NCBI GenBank assembly: GCA_026713245.1
Contig: JAPOOU010000253.1
Coordinates: 1 to 34,774 of the forward strand
DNA from: Chloroflexota bacterium
GTDB lineage: Bacteria; Chloroflexota; Anaerolineae; Aggregatilineales; Phototrophicaceae
DNA length: 34,774 bases
Reading direction: 5' to 3'
This document shows, piece by piece, positions 15,130-23,467 of this stretch. A program made the translations under genes and the position numbers. Position 1 is the stretch's first letter, and each line of letters starts with the position of its first letter. Below the pieces are notes generated by a model, which was not told where the DNA came from, made no database searches, and worked only from the letters and a program-made list of their open reading frames with translations.

Positions 15130-17055
15130 TCAGGCATCAGCGCGGACAAAGCTCAGAAAGCCCTGCAACTCGCGCATGTCAAGATCCCGCCCGGGCTGTA
15201 GCACCAGGTATGCGTCCGCCCATAGCTCCTGCGGCAAACTCTGATCTTCCGAACGGGCGATGCGCGCCGACCGCGCCATCAAGTCCTTGGCAACTTGATC
15301 CGGCGCGGCGCCTTGCGGAAAATCCGCGACCAGGTATACGAAGTTCTGATGCACGTCGATGCGGCGGACCGTCGATCCCAGATTATTGAGTTGCACCTCC
15401 AGCCAAAAGACCAGTTGCTTGGCCACGTTCTGGCTGAGCGGGGTCGCGGGATTGGCGACGAGCCAAACAAATGTGAGCGTCTTCATAGTTCCCGCCGCCC
15501 GGTCCGGAACATCCGCCAATGAGACGGTCGGTTTGCTGTGGGAGTCCTCTACTGCTGTTATTACGTCGACCGCAGGCACTTGCGCCATGGCTTGCAACAT
15601 GCGGTCGCCTTGACTGTTGATCGCGCTCAAGGATTGGCTGCCTGCAAAGACCAGGGACAGGGTCAAATCATCCAGCGTACCCTTGGAATACAGCATGAAG
15701 TGTCCCCCGTCATCGGGCAATGTAAGAAATCGCAACCGCGACCTGTTCTGTTCCGCCGTCCAATCGTCGTTAATCGCGTTGCGCAAGGCTTTCAGATCAT
15801 CCGGTTGCAGCGCGCCGGCATAGGCCACCACGGCATTGTCCCGTGTTAGCAAGGTCGCTTCCGCGGTCAATTCAGTCATCGTCTGCGTCATGACAATTGC
15901 CACTTGCCGGACGTAAGGATCTTCGACCTTGCCGTACAGGGGCGCATGCATAGAGCCGCTTGATTCGGCTCGGCGCGATGGGGATGCGGAACTTGCGGCA
16001 TCCGTTGTGGCCATCTCGCCGACGCTATTTGAAACTGCTGGCAATGTTGTCTGGCCGGGGATAGGGGGCGCTTCTATGGCCGGCAGGTTCTCTTGCGAAT
16101 GTCCCGGTTGCCGCGCGACATCGCGGCGGTGACGCGGTTGCGATTTGCGACGTAGGTCCCCAGATGAAGGCCTGCCGAATTCTTCGTACCGCCTGGCGCC
16201 GGACAAATTTTCTATGGTCGTGTTTTCGTTCTCAATATCGCGCAGTACCCGTACCAGGTTCCCGGAATCAGTGTGCTGCGCGTCCGGAACAGTCGTTGCG
16301 AATTCCGATGGTCCCAGCGCCTGATCCGACAGCGCCCGTCCCAGATCGCGCACCGTGGTCTGCGCGCCCGGGCTGGACAGGGGCGTGTCCTCGTCCTGCT
16401 TGCCAGTCGCGGAGCCGGCCCGCTCATCGCTGCGCGCGTGTCGATAGCGTATCGTACCGCCGTCGTCCTCCGACTCAATTGCCAGTTCAACGCCGCCGGG
16501 TCCTGGGCCTGCCTTAACGTCGTCCTCCGCAGGGTGAAGCAGTCGGTATGATGCTTGCAGCTTTTGCAAGGTATATGACGGCGTCGCCTGATCCGCCAGC
16601 AAGCCGTCGACCAGGGATTCGATATTGACGGTGTCATCTTGCATGTCCGTTGATGGCAGTCTTGCGGTCTGTGGCAAAGCCTCGTACACGTCCTTCAGCG
16701 ATCGTTCCAGGACGGGAATCAACGATCGTGAGGACACTGGCAGATCGACGACGCCTTGCAGGCGATATTCCTGCGCCAACTCTTGCGCGGTCGGGTTGTC
16801 GGGTGCCAGGACAATAGCGATTTCGCCTTGTCGCGCGCGGATTAAGTCAATCATCACCGCTGGCGCAATGGCAAGGTTCTCAATATCTAGCAGCACCAGG
16901 TGATGTGGTTTGCCGCGTAATTGCTCGATAGCGTTGCGCGCTTCTGTGACCGGCGTAACAGCGTATTCGCCCAAGGACTCCAAGGCGCGTTTGGCGTTGA
17001 TGGCAAACTGTACATCGCGGGTAACCAGTAAGATGCGCTTGACCGCGATGGTCAT
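15130..17055 (-). CDS. Receiver-like / roadblock-like protein with C-terminal degenerate Y1-transposase fold
   Basis: A 641-residue protein of unusual build. Residues ~5-120 read as a response-regulator receiver: D14 in VTRD and the would-be phosphorylated D57 in LLDIEN are kept, but the conserved Lys is missing (VDLPVSS). Residues ~120-380 are low-complexity, Ser/Asp/Arg-rich linker. Residues ~381-490 resemble a roadblock/LC7-type domain (LLTRDNAVVAYAG, RFLTLPDDGGHFMLYSKG). Residues ~524-641 follow the order of an IS200/REP-associated Y1 transposase: an N-terminal strand TLTFVWLV, a VHQNFVYLV strand where the HUH histidines should be, LMARSARIA in place of LKGRSxRL, and LWADAYL. Both HUH histidines (F572, Y574 instead) and a clear catalytic tyrosine are missing, so it is not a transposase. 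A signalling or scaffolding role is inferred only. Start ATG 17055 has GGGGTGAG upstream. Confidence 0.6.
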   Translation of the reverse strand: MTIAVKRILLVTRDVQFAINAKRALESLGEYAVTPVTEARNAIEQLRGKPHHLVLLDIENLAIAPAVMIDLIRARQGEIAIVLAPDNPTAQELAQEYRLQGVVDLPVSSRSLIPVLERSLKDVYEALPQTARLPSTDMQDDTVNIESLVDGLLADQATPSYTLQKLQASYRLLHPAEDDVKAGPGPGGVELAIESEDDGGTIRYRHARSDERAGSATGKQDEDTPLSSPGAQTTVRDLGRALSDQALGPSEFATTVPDAQHTDSGNLVRVLRDIENENTTIENLSGARRYEEFGRPSSGDLRRKSQPRHRRDVARQPGHSQENLPAIEAPPIPGQTTLPAVSNSVGEMATTDAASSASPSRRAESSGSMHAPLYGKVEDPYVRQVAIVMTQTMTELTAEATLLTRDNAVVAYAGALQPDDLKALRNAINDDWTAEQNRSRLRFLTLPDDGGHFMLYSKGTLDDLTLSLVFAGSQSLSAINSQGDRMLQAMAQVPAVDVITAVEDSHSKPTVSLADVPDRAAGTMKTLTFVWLVANPATPLSQNVAKQLVFWLEVQLNNLGSTVRRIDVHQNFVYLVADFPQGAAPDQVAKDLMARSARIARSEDQSLPQELWADAYLVLQPGRDLDMRELQGFLSFVRADA

Positions 17056-17265
17056 GGCTCACCCCGGGGCGCTATCGTATAAATGATGAAGCAACAAGAC
17101 AATAAGTGATTCCTGGATTGCGTCAAGGTGAATCTGCAATCTGCTAACGCTAAGCGCGCATTTCGATGATCGTATTGATTTTATCACATTCGCTATAGCT
17201 GACCATTGAATAGGTCTAGGGTTCAGAGCAATCGCTTCGATTTATTTTTTCACCACAAAGACTCG

Positions 17266-17331
17266 AAGGGGCGCGTAGATCGCCCGCTGCCGCTGTCACT
17301 TGTGGTTTCGGGCGACATGGTATGTCGCCCC
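17266..17331 (+). repeat. GGGGCG palindromic element 1 (no REP92 insertion)
   Basis: Element beginning GGGGCG and ending TGTCGCCCC, with a GGGCGACA-TGGTA-TGTCGCCC hairpin at the right. The interior CGCCCGCTGCCGCTG-ACTTGTGGTT matches elements 2 and 3. It is followed directly by the AACAGATCGCTGCC tail, without the REP92 copy found at this point in the other two. Confidence 0.8.
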
Positions 17332-17332
17332 A

Positions 17333-17385
17333 ACAGATCGCTGCCCTAGCGAACGCTGAGTTACTTTATAGGTTCTGATTCTGAG
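17333..17385 (+). repeat. Tail repeat, copy 1
   Basis: ACAGATCGCTGCCCTAGCGA and the following ~30 bases, including TTACTTTATAGGTTCT, match the tails at 27870-27920 and 29989-30036. Here it abuts the GGGGCG element directly. Confidence 0.7.
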
Positions 17386-17426
17386 TAACTGCAAGTAAGT
17401 AATGAGAATCTGAAAAAGCGACGAGT

Positions 17427-17499
17427 TGTAGGGGCGTTTCGCTGAAACGCCCGAAAACAGTGTTTGATAGTTCGGGCGGCACGGCGTGCCGCCCCTACA
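17427..17499. repeat. GGGGCG palindromic element 4 (two-hairpin type)
   Basis: Bounded by TGTAGGGGCG and CGCCCCTACA, exact reverse complements. Inside are two hairpins, GGCGTTTC-GCT-GAAACGCC and GGGCGGCA-CGGCG-TGCCGCCC, joined by an AT-richer linker. It shares its outline but not its interior with elements 1 to 3, so it is a related type and not a copy. Confidence 0.75.
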
Positions 17500-17612
17500 G
17501 CACACGCATTTTCGTTGCGCGACTAACTTGGCCTCACTTGTGTTATCTTTGCTTACTAATCAGATGGACTTCACATCGTTCTCACGACAGCACCTCGCAG
17601 CGGTTGGCCTGT

Positions 17613-18350
17613 CTAGGGATCGGTAATAACCGGGACTCCAGCGCAATCGCCGTATTCGGTCGTGAAGTCGGCGCTGACCCATCCGCTCCGCCCGTTAACA
17701 TCTAGTTGCCACCAGGTAGTGGCGCTATTCTGGCCGGTTATCGGCGTCAGCGTACCGCTATCCAGGACAGCGATTATCGCATAGCCAGTGCTTGGTCCGG
17801 TGCGGAAATTCAAGCCGACGTTGACTAGCGCGCGGCAAATATCGTCGTCGGGAATGAAGGGAAGATTAGAGGAACTCGCGGGCGTCGCGACGATGTCGGC
17901 CGGCGATTGACGTACGACCACGGTGATTTCATCAGCCGCGCCAACGACCGTATCCCGATAAGCAAGCACCCGCAAATCAATACTGCCCAAATCGGCCGTC
18001 TGCGGGACGTAATTGAGAATAGCCTGCATTGACAAATCGCCCTGCAGCGACTCCGATGAAACAGTACGCACGATCTGATTGTCCACAAAGAGCTGAACGC
18101 GATTGACGCCAATGCTGTCGGACGCGTCCACCGATACCAGGATTTCCTCGCCAACCACAAATTCATCGCCGTCGCTCGGCGAGTTTATGACGACTACAGG
18201 CGGTCCATCGGGTGTATTGGTCGCCGCGCCGCTGTCTGGCAGTGCGGACCTGCTGCGTAGGTTACAGGCTGATAATACTAGAAAAGAACATGCCAGGAAA
18301 ATGAGTCGGACCCTGGCTATCAAACTCCCGCGGCACACGAGCCAAATCAA
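17613..18350 (-). CDS. SH3b-domain lipoprotein
   Basis: Predicted exported, lipid-anchored surface protein of 245 residues or slightly fewer. The hydrophobic signal (LIFLACSFLVLSAC) ends in the lipobox LSAC, with the lipidated cysteine at about residue 29. After a short linker comes an Ig-like segment (about 50-150, PPVVVINSPSDGDEF with VNRVQLFVDN) and then a bacterial SH3 domain (about 172-240, VNVGLNFRTGPSTGYAIIAVL and WWQLDVNGRSGWVSADF). The start is uncertain: TTG at 18350 overlaps the miaB stop as TTGA, which favours coupling; GTG at 18338 or TTG at 18323 would shorten the signal. Cell-wall or polymer binding is a family-level expectation; the ligand is unknown. Confidence 0.75.
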   Translation of the reverse strand: MIWLVCRGSLIARVRLIFLACSFLVLSACNLRSRSALPDSGAATNTPDGPPVVVINSPSDGDEFVVGEEILVSVDASDSIGVNRVQLFVDNQIVRTVSSESLQGDLSMQAILNYVPQTADLGSIDLRVLAYRDTVVGAADEITVVVRQSPADIVATPASSSNLPFIPDDDICRALVNVGLNFRTGPSTGYAIIAVLDSGTLTPITGQNSATTWWQLDVNGRSGWVSADFTTEYGDCAGVPVITDP

Positions 18351-19729
18351 CTGGCGACAACAACTAGCGGGTCATGCGCCGGCGCCTGTTCTTCCCGGGG
18401 CAGCCGCGCTTGCATGCTCCAGGGCCCGGTCCAGGTCACTTCAACCTGGGCCAGTTTGCCTTTCCAGTCGCCTTCTGCTTCGAAGAAAACGAGCTTGTTC
18501 TGAGGGCTGCGGGCGCGCCATCGACCCTTGTAATTGCTCTCAACCAAGACCTCGACTGTCTGACCCAGGTATTGCGAGTTGATCTCCGCGACAACCTGCG
18601 CCTGCAAATCCTCCAGCATCTTATGGCGCTCGCGCTTTTCCTCGTCGGGCACATCGTCTTCCATCCGACGCGCGCTCACAGTTTGAGGTCGCGGGCTGTA
18701 ACGCGCCAAATGCGCCTTGTCGAGTTTTAGCTCCTGCAACACATTGTATGTGCCCATGAACTGCGCGCGCGTTTCGCCCGGAAAGCCGACAATTATGTCG
18801 GTGTGGATAGCCACATCCGGAATGATCTTGCGAATCTTGTTCACCAGCTTGCGATATTGGTCGGCCGTATATCCACGTCGCATCCGCGCCAGCACCTCGT
18901 CATCACCGGCTTGAACAGGCGCCTCAATATGCGGCATTATCCGAGGCAACTCGGCCACCGTATGCAGCAGCTTGTCGGTCATCCAATTTGGATGGCTCGT
19001 CAAGAAGCGAATCCGTTCAATGCCAGCCTCTTCGGCGATCTCGTGGGTGATCCGCAGCAGGTCCGCCAGATCCGGTCCATCGGGAATGTCCTTGCCATAT
19101 CGGTCCACAATCTGGCCCAAGAGCGTAACCTCTTTGACGCCCTGGGCCGCCAAACTGCGAACATGCGCGGCGATCTCGCCGACGCTGCGACTGCGTTCGA
19201 CGCCGCGTCGAAAGGGAATGATGCAGAATGTACAGGCATGCGAACAGCCATATACAATTGGCACGTGCGCCGTGACCAATTGCCCGCGTTCATGCTGCGG
19301 TAGAATGAGTTGACCATCTTGCAAGGCGTCGCGGTTCCGGCGCGCCCGCGCCTCGAGCTGCAGGACTTCCGCTTCGTCCATGCGCTCTTCAAGAAAGCTG
19401 ACCATCGCAGACGGGTCGGATGGTGGCATGAACACATCGACATAAGGCAAGCGCTGCCGCATCCACAAGGGATCGCGCACGCCGACCATGCAGCCCATGA
19501 CGCCAATGACCTTGTCCGGATGGGCTTCCTTTACCTTGCTCAACAAGCCCAAACGACCCAGTCCCTTGTCCTCGGCGCTCTGCCGGACGACGCAGGTATT
19601 GACCACCATGATATCGGCGTCTTCGCCATGCTCTGTCGCACGATGCCCCAGCAATTCCAACTCCGACGCCAGCAACTGAGAATCGGCAACGTTCATTTGA
19701 CAGCCAAGGGTCCAGATATGATATCGCAT
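18347..19729 (-). CDS. miaB: tRNA-2-methylthio-N6-dimethylallyladenosine synthase MiaB
   Basis: Radical SAM enzyme that adds the methylthio group to i6A37 of tRNAs reading UNN codons. Counted from ATG 19729 it has 460 residues. The N-terminal auxiliary cluster is held by C10, C46 and C80; the radical SAM cluster by C162-x3-C166-x2-C169 in GCSHACTFC. ARMRRGYTADQYR and TDIIVGFPGET are strongly conserved family segments, and the last ~70 residues form the TRAM domain. The nearby relatives MtaB and RimO are less likely, given the three-cysteine N-terminal spacing and RRGYT motif. A TTG two codons upstream is possible. The downstream SH3b lipoprotein gene overlaps by four bases. Confidence 0.93.
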   Translation of the reverse strand: MRYHIWTLGCQMNVADSQLLASELELLGHRATEHGEDADIMVVNTCVVRQSAEDKGLGRLGLLSKVKEAHPDKVIGVMGCMVGVRDPLWMRQRLPYVDVFMPPSDPSAMVSFLEERMDEAEVLQLEARARRNRDALQDGQLILPQHERGQLVTAHVPIVYGCSHACTFCIIPFRRGVERSRSVGEIAAHVRSLAAQGVKEVTLLGQIVDRYGKDIPDGPDLADLLRITHEIAEEAGIERIRFLTSHPNWMTDKLLHTVAELPRIMPHIEAPVQAGDDEVLARMRRGYTADQYRKLVNKIRKIIPDVAIHTDIIVGFPGETRAQFMGTYNVLQELKLDKAHLARYSPRPQTVSARRMEDDVPDEEKRERHKMLEDLQAQVVAEINSQYLGQTVEVLVESNYKGRWRARSPQNKLVFFEAEGDWKGKLAQVEVTWTGPWSMQARLPREEQAPAHDPLVVVAS

Positions 19730-20198
19730 GTTCAAAGTTGTACTTGTTAGCTCTCGGATGTCGCTATTCTAGCCGAGTCGGGGAGATGGGTCAATGCGGC
19801 GCGACGATAATGTATTGAAGTCGGTTGGAATATTTATAGCCAGTCCTAGACATGAGATCCTTAAGCCAAAATACAAACGATTTGGCAGAGGCGACTCGGT
19901 AGGTCTCGTAGACACGGACCCTTAGTCGCCCGATACGCATTCAACTCCTGTTTACGTTAACCGCGTCGCTCATGCGACGAGCAGGCTTACGATTTTGCGT
20001 GAGCGCGACAGATCTTGTCGCTGCCGCCGAGCGGCTACCGGCTGTTAGGTAGTTGCTGTTCTTTGTTTCAACCGACTTCAATACACTACCTGGCTTGTTC
20101 TCGCTGGCGGCGGGGACGCGCCCCCGGCTTCATATAGACTTTGGGCCCCAAATCAGCCGGCCACAGGTAACATCAGAACGTACCTCGCGCCATGATTC
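19730..20198. other. Intergenic region between glgP and miaB
   Basis: No gene is supported. It holds REP92 copy D (19945-20036), a GGCGACT/AGTCGCC inverted repeat (19890-19896 with 19924-19930) that may be a decayed GGGGCG element just before it, and a GC-rich hairpin near 20112-20127 (CGGGG/CCCCG) about 70 bases beyond the glgP stop with no T-run. The miaB promoter must lie close to 19736-19830 but I cannot point to a clear one. Confidence 0.5.
19945..20036 (-). repeat. REP92 repeat, copy D (subfamily 1)
   Basis: A 92-bp copy read on the - strand from AGCCGCTCGG to GTAAACAGGAG. It differs from copy E inside glgA (25910-26001) at a single base, by direct comparison. It contains the GCCGC-TCG-GCGGC and CGTCGC-ATGA-GCGACG hairpins. 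It sits about 160 bases beyond the glgP stop, oriented like glgP. Confidence 0.9.
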
Positions 20199-22766
20199 TC
20201 ATGCCCAAACGATTTTCTGCGGCATGAACGAAGTATGCAAATGGTCGTGGTATGGCAAAATCCTCACGGAAAACCCGACGTTGCCCGTGGTGTCATATGT
20301 GTGTTCGGTAACGAAGGTGAATATGTTGTCACCATCGTCGGATATGATCGCCATATCAACCGACTGGCCTTCTCGAATATTGCCGATGGTATCCAGCATG
20401 CCGAAATAGAGTTGCACGCGAACGTCGCAAGGTTTCAATTCCCCAAGTCGTACGCTGGCGCGCACTTCCGCAGTGCTGCCAATTTCGACGTCCCCGCTAT
20501 CGATATCCACCTGTAGTACCGAGACATCGGACCATACGCGGTCGAGCTTTGCCTTCCAGTCCGCGAATTGAACCGTGCCCGCGTAGCCGTCCGCGCTCAT
20601 GTCTTGGCTGACGCGATAGCGAGGAATATAGAATTCTTCGGTATATTGCTGCACCATGCGATGCGTGTTGAAGACCGGCGCCAGACGGCGCATGCTGCGC
20701 TTGACGCGGCGAATCCAGTCGCGCGGCAGCCCGTCGCGCGACTGCCGGTAGAACAGTGGCACGATGTCCTGCTCCAGGAGATTGTAAAGCGCCTGGCTCT
20801 CGATATAGTCTTGATCCGCCCAATCGTGATCGGCGTATTCCTCGCCGTGACCGATTGACCAGCCAATATCGCGCCGGTAAGCCTCGTCCCACCAGCCGTC
20901 CAGTACGCTGCAGTTCAGTCCGGCATTGTAGATCACTTTCATGCCGCTGGTGCCGCTGGCCTCTTTGGGGCGGCGCGGGTTGTTCATCCATATGTCGACG
21001 CCCTGCACCATGTAGCGCGCTACGTTCAGGTCGTAATTCTCCAGGAAGACAATCGAATCGCGGAAATCGGGATCGCGCGCGACATTGACGATTGTGCGGA
21101 TGAATTCCTTGCCTTCGTTATCATGCGGGTGCGCTTTCCCGGCGAAGATAAATTGCACCGGCCGCTCCGGATCCGTGAGCAATTTACGCAGCCGTCCCAA
21201 GTCGCGGAAGACCAGTGTTGCGCGCTTGTATGTGGCGAAGCGGCGCGCGAAGCCGATCGTCAGAGCGTCTGGATTCAGCACCTCGTCCGCCTCTTCAATC
21301 GCTGTCTGCGAGACGCCGCGTCGCTGCAATTGCTCGCGCAAGCGATCGCGGGCGAAGGCCACCAGTCGTTCGCGTCGGCGTACATGCGTCCGCCACAGCT
21401 CGGCGTCCGGAATGCTTGACACGCCTTTCCAGATTTCAGGCCGCGATTCTTCCGCCCGCCAGGCGGGATCCAGATAACGATCGAAAAGCTGCGCCATCTC
21501 CTGGCTGACCCATGTCTGCACGTGAACGCCGTTTGTAATGGCTCGAATTGGCACTTCGTGAACGGGCACGCCCGGGTAAACCCACTTCCACATTTCGCGC
21601 GAGACTTCGCCGTGCAACTGTGCAACGCCGTTCGACCCCGACGACAGGTTCAGCGCCATGACGGACATGGAGAATAACTCGTAATCGCCCATGTTTTCAC
21701 GTCCCAGATCGAAGAACTGGTCGCGACTGAGCCCCAACTGCTGCATCAAATCCGTGAAATGCTCGTCGATCAAATCGAAATCGAAGCGCTCCAGGCCGGC
21801 CGGAACGGGCGTGTGTATGGTGAAGACGCTGCTCGCCGCAGTCAGGGCCTTCGCCTGATCGAAGCTCAGCTGATGGTCGCGCATATAGCCACGGATGCGT
21901 TCCAGCAGCAGGAATGCGGAATGACCCTCGTTCATGTGAAAAATATCGGCCTCGATACCGAGGGCGCGCAAAGCCCGCACACCGCCAATACCCATCAGGA
22001 TCTCCTGTCTGATCCGCGTACGGCGATCGCCGCCGTACAGACGGTCGGTCAAGTTCCGGTCTTCTTCAAGGGCATTCTTGTCGATATTGGTATCAAGCAG
22101 GTAAAGCGAAACGCGTCCTACTTGCACCTTCCAGATTTGCGCCCACAATTCACGACCCGGCAAGGGAACGGAGATCTTGATCGTCTTGCCGTCCGGTCCT
22201 GTCTGCAACGTGACGGGCAAATTGACGTAGTCGTTGATCGGGTAAGACTCCTGCTGCCAGCCGTCGGCATTGAGATACTGCTGGAAATACCCTTCCTGGT
22301 ACAAAATTCCCACGCCGACCAGCGGGATATCCAGGTCGCTGGCGCTCTTGAGATGATCGCCGCTCAAAACGCCCAAACCGCCCGAGTAATTCTGCAAGCA
22401 CTCCGTCAATCCGAATTCCATAGAGAAATACGCGATGACCGGCTGGCGCGGCAGATCGCCGTACTGGTTCGTAAACCAGGTATCTTGCGATCGCATGTAT
22501 TCGTCGTAAGCGCGGCAGACGCGCGCGTAGTGCGCCATGAACGACGTATCGTCTACCAGTGCGTTGAGCCGTTCCTGGCTCATCCTGCCCAGCATCCATT
22601 CCGGATTATGTTGTGTTTCTTCCCACAAGGCGGGGTCGAGCCGCCGAAATAACGAAATCGCTTCGTGATCCCATGCCCAGCGCAGGTTGTAGGTTAATTC
22701 GTGCAGGCGCCCCAGCTGCCGCGGCAATTTGGGCGCGACTTTGACTCGCGCTACAGGTTGTACCAT
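20199..22766 (-). CDS. glgP: Alpha-glucan (glycogen) phosphorylase, DUF3417 type
   Basis: Releases glucose-1-phosphate from alpha-1,4-glucan using pyridoxal phosphate. The 855-residue protein starts with the DUF3417 region (LGRLHELTYNLRWAWDHEA, ending near residue 120) that marks the AgpA-like branch of GT35. The catalytic region includes YFSMEFGLTECLQNYSGGLG, MNEGHSAFLLLER, AGKAHPHDNEGKEFIR, and the PLP site EASGTSGMK, whose lysine is about residue 610. The ATG has GGAG seven bases upstream. The C-terminal ~150 residues form the beta-rich end typical of this branch. It is the catabolic arm of the glycogen cluster, divergent from the two CBM48 genes. Confidence 0.95.
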   Translation of the reverse strand: MVQPVARVKVAPKLPRQLGRLHELTYNLRWAWDHEAISLFRRLDPALWEETQHNPEWMLGRMSQERLNALVDDTSFMAHYARVCRAYDEYMRSQDTWFTNQYGDLPRQPVIAYFSMEFGLTECLQNYSGGLGVLSGDHLKSASDLDIPLVGVGILYQEGYFQQYLNADGWQQESYPINDYVNLPVTLQTGPDGKTIKISVPLPGRELWAQIWKVQVGRVSLYLLDTNIDKNALEEDRNLTDRLYGGDRRTRIRQEILMGIGGVRALRALGIEADIFHMNEGHSAFLLLERIRGYMRDHQLSFDQAKALTAASSVFTIHTPVPAGLERFDFDLIDEHFTDLMQQLGLSRDQFFDLGRENMGDYELFSMSVMALNLSSGSNGVAQLHGEVSREMWKWVYPGVPVHEVPIRAITNGVHVQTWVSQEMAQLFDRYLDPAWRAEESRPEIWKGVSSIPDAELWRTHVRRRERLVAFARDRLREQLQRRGVSQTAIEEADEVLNPDALTIGFARRFATYKRATLVFRDLGRLRKLLTDPERPVQFIFAGKAHPHDNEGKEFIRTIVNVARDPDFRDSIVFLENYDLNVARYMVQGVDIWMNNPRRPKEASGTSGMKVIYNAGLNCSVLDGWWDEAYRRDIGWSIGHGEEYADHDWADQDYIESQALYNLLEQDIVPLFYRQSRDGLPRDWIRRVKRSMRRLAPVFNTHRMVQQYTEEFYIPRYRVSQDMSADGYAGTVQFADWKAKLDRVWSDVSVLQVDIDSGDVEIGSTAEVRASVRLGELKPCDVRVQLYFGMLDTIGNIREGQSVDMAIISDDGDNIFTFVTEHTYDTTGNVGFSVRILPYHDHLHTSFMPQKIVWA

Positions 22767-23000
22767 TGCTTTGCTCCAATATTGTCGATGGATGAGTCAA
22801 GCGTCGGAAGCGACCATTTTACCGTCAATTTATGACGATTACACCTCGAAAATGGAGCCTGTGACAATGTCCCCAATCTCTTCCGATCCGCTCTCGGCGA
22901 GCCGGCTCTGCCCGCCCTTTTGTCGCTTTACCCGCGTATAGCCTTAGCAATTCCGCACAAAGGGAATACTAATCTTCTGTTCTGACGCTCCATATTACTT

Positions 23001-23028
23001 TGATGTGAAGTTTCATTATGATATGATG
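23001..23028 (+). promoter_or_regulatory. Candidate promoter of the CBM48 gene pair
   Basis: TTGATG (23001-23006) is followed after 16 bases by TATGAT (23023-23028); a second TATGAT overlaps just upstream. The leader would be about 130 nt and would include the whole of REP92 copy H. Confidence 0.5.
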
Positions 23029-23048
23029 GAAACGTCACCATGCTACAC

Positions 23049-23134
23049 GTTTGAACAATCTCCCTTGCTCATGCTTGGAGCGTTTTGAGGCTTTGTGTGA
23101 GCGCGGCAAACCGAATCACTGCCGCGGAGAGGCT
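23049..23134 (-). repeat. REP92 repeat, copy H (diverged)
   Basis: Old copy read on the - strand. The blocks AGCCTCTCCGCGGCAGTG, TGCCGCGCTCACACAAAG, and GAGCAAG with a terminal TCAAAC stand in the expected order and spacing, but the internal hairpins are partly lost. It lies in the predicted leader of the CBM48 genes. Confidence 0.55.
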
Positions 23135-23165
23135 GTGACCATCACGCATCGATTGGAGAGGCTGG

Positions 23166-23462
23166 ATGCTGAAAAAGACGTACTTGAAAAGCAAAGACAT
23201 CTGCAAAGTAACCTTCTACACGGCGCCGGAACTCACTGCCGAATCAGTTGCCCTGGTTGGTGAATTCAACGACTGGAGCGAATCCGCGACGCCGATGACA
23301 GCGCTCAAAGACGGGCGCTTCAAGGCGACTGTCGACCTGCCGCCAAACAAGCGTTATCAATTCCGTTATCTTATCAACGAACGCGAATGGGAAAACGACT
23401 GGGCGGCCGATCAGTATATCCCGAATCCATTTAGCGGAGATAATTCAGTAGTCGAGGTATAA
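23166..23462 (+). CDS. Single-domain CBM48 (isoamylase N-terminal early-set) protein 1
   Basis: A 98-residue protein that is essentially one carbohydrate-binding module 48 domain, like those at the N-terminus of glycogen branching and debranching enzymes and in AMPK beta. Key segments are VALVGEFNDWSE (the GxFNDW glycogen-contact motif), KDGRFKATVDLPP, YQFRYLINEREW and NDWAADQYIPNP. No catalytic domain is attached. Start ATG 23166 has GGAGAG five bases upstream. The next gene is a 62%-identical duplicate after five bases. A glycogen-binding accessory role is inferred from family and from the surrounding glg genes; there is no signal peptide, so it is cytoplasmic. Confidence 0.88.
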   Translation: MLKKTYLKSKDICKVTFYTAPELTAESVALVGEFNDWSESATPMTALKDGRFKATVDLPPNKRYQFRYLINEREWENDWAADQYIPNPFSGDNSVVEV

Positions 23463-23467
23463 GCCTT

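Larger units (their letters stand above)
17056..17612. other. Intergenic region with two GGGGCG elements
   Basis: No gene is supported here. The first ~200 bases hold the leader of the receiver-like gene, with no promoter I can call securely. The rest carries GGGGCG element 1 (17266-17331), its 50-bp tail (17333-17385), and GGGGCG element 4 (17427-17499). The short translations that run through it are repeat sequence. Confidence 0.6.
22767..23165. other. Divergent region between glgP and the CBM48 pair
   Basis: No gene is supported. It contains the glgP Shine-Dalgarno sequence (22774-22777, - strand), a + strand promoter candidate (23001-23028), REP92 copy H (23049-23134), and the Shine-Dalgarno sequence GGAGAG (23155-23160) of the first CBM48 gene. 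I could not identify a clear glgP promoter. Confidence 0.5.

Noticed and set aside
15130..17055. Active IS200-type transposase
   Set aside because: The HUH histidines and a clear catalytic tyrosine are missing and the domain is fused to other domains, so it cannot be an active element.
21759..22652. Long open frame of 297 codons on the + strand
   Set aside because: It is antisense to glgP and shows no family motif or ribosome-binding site.
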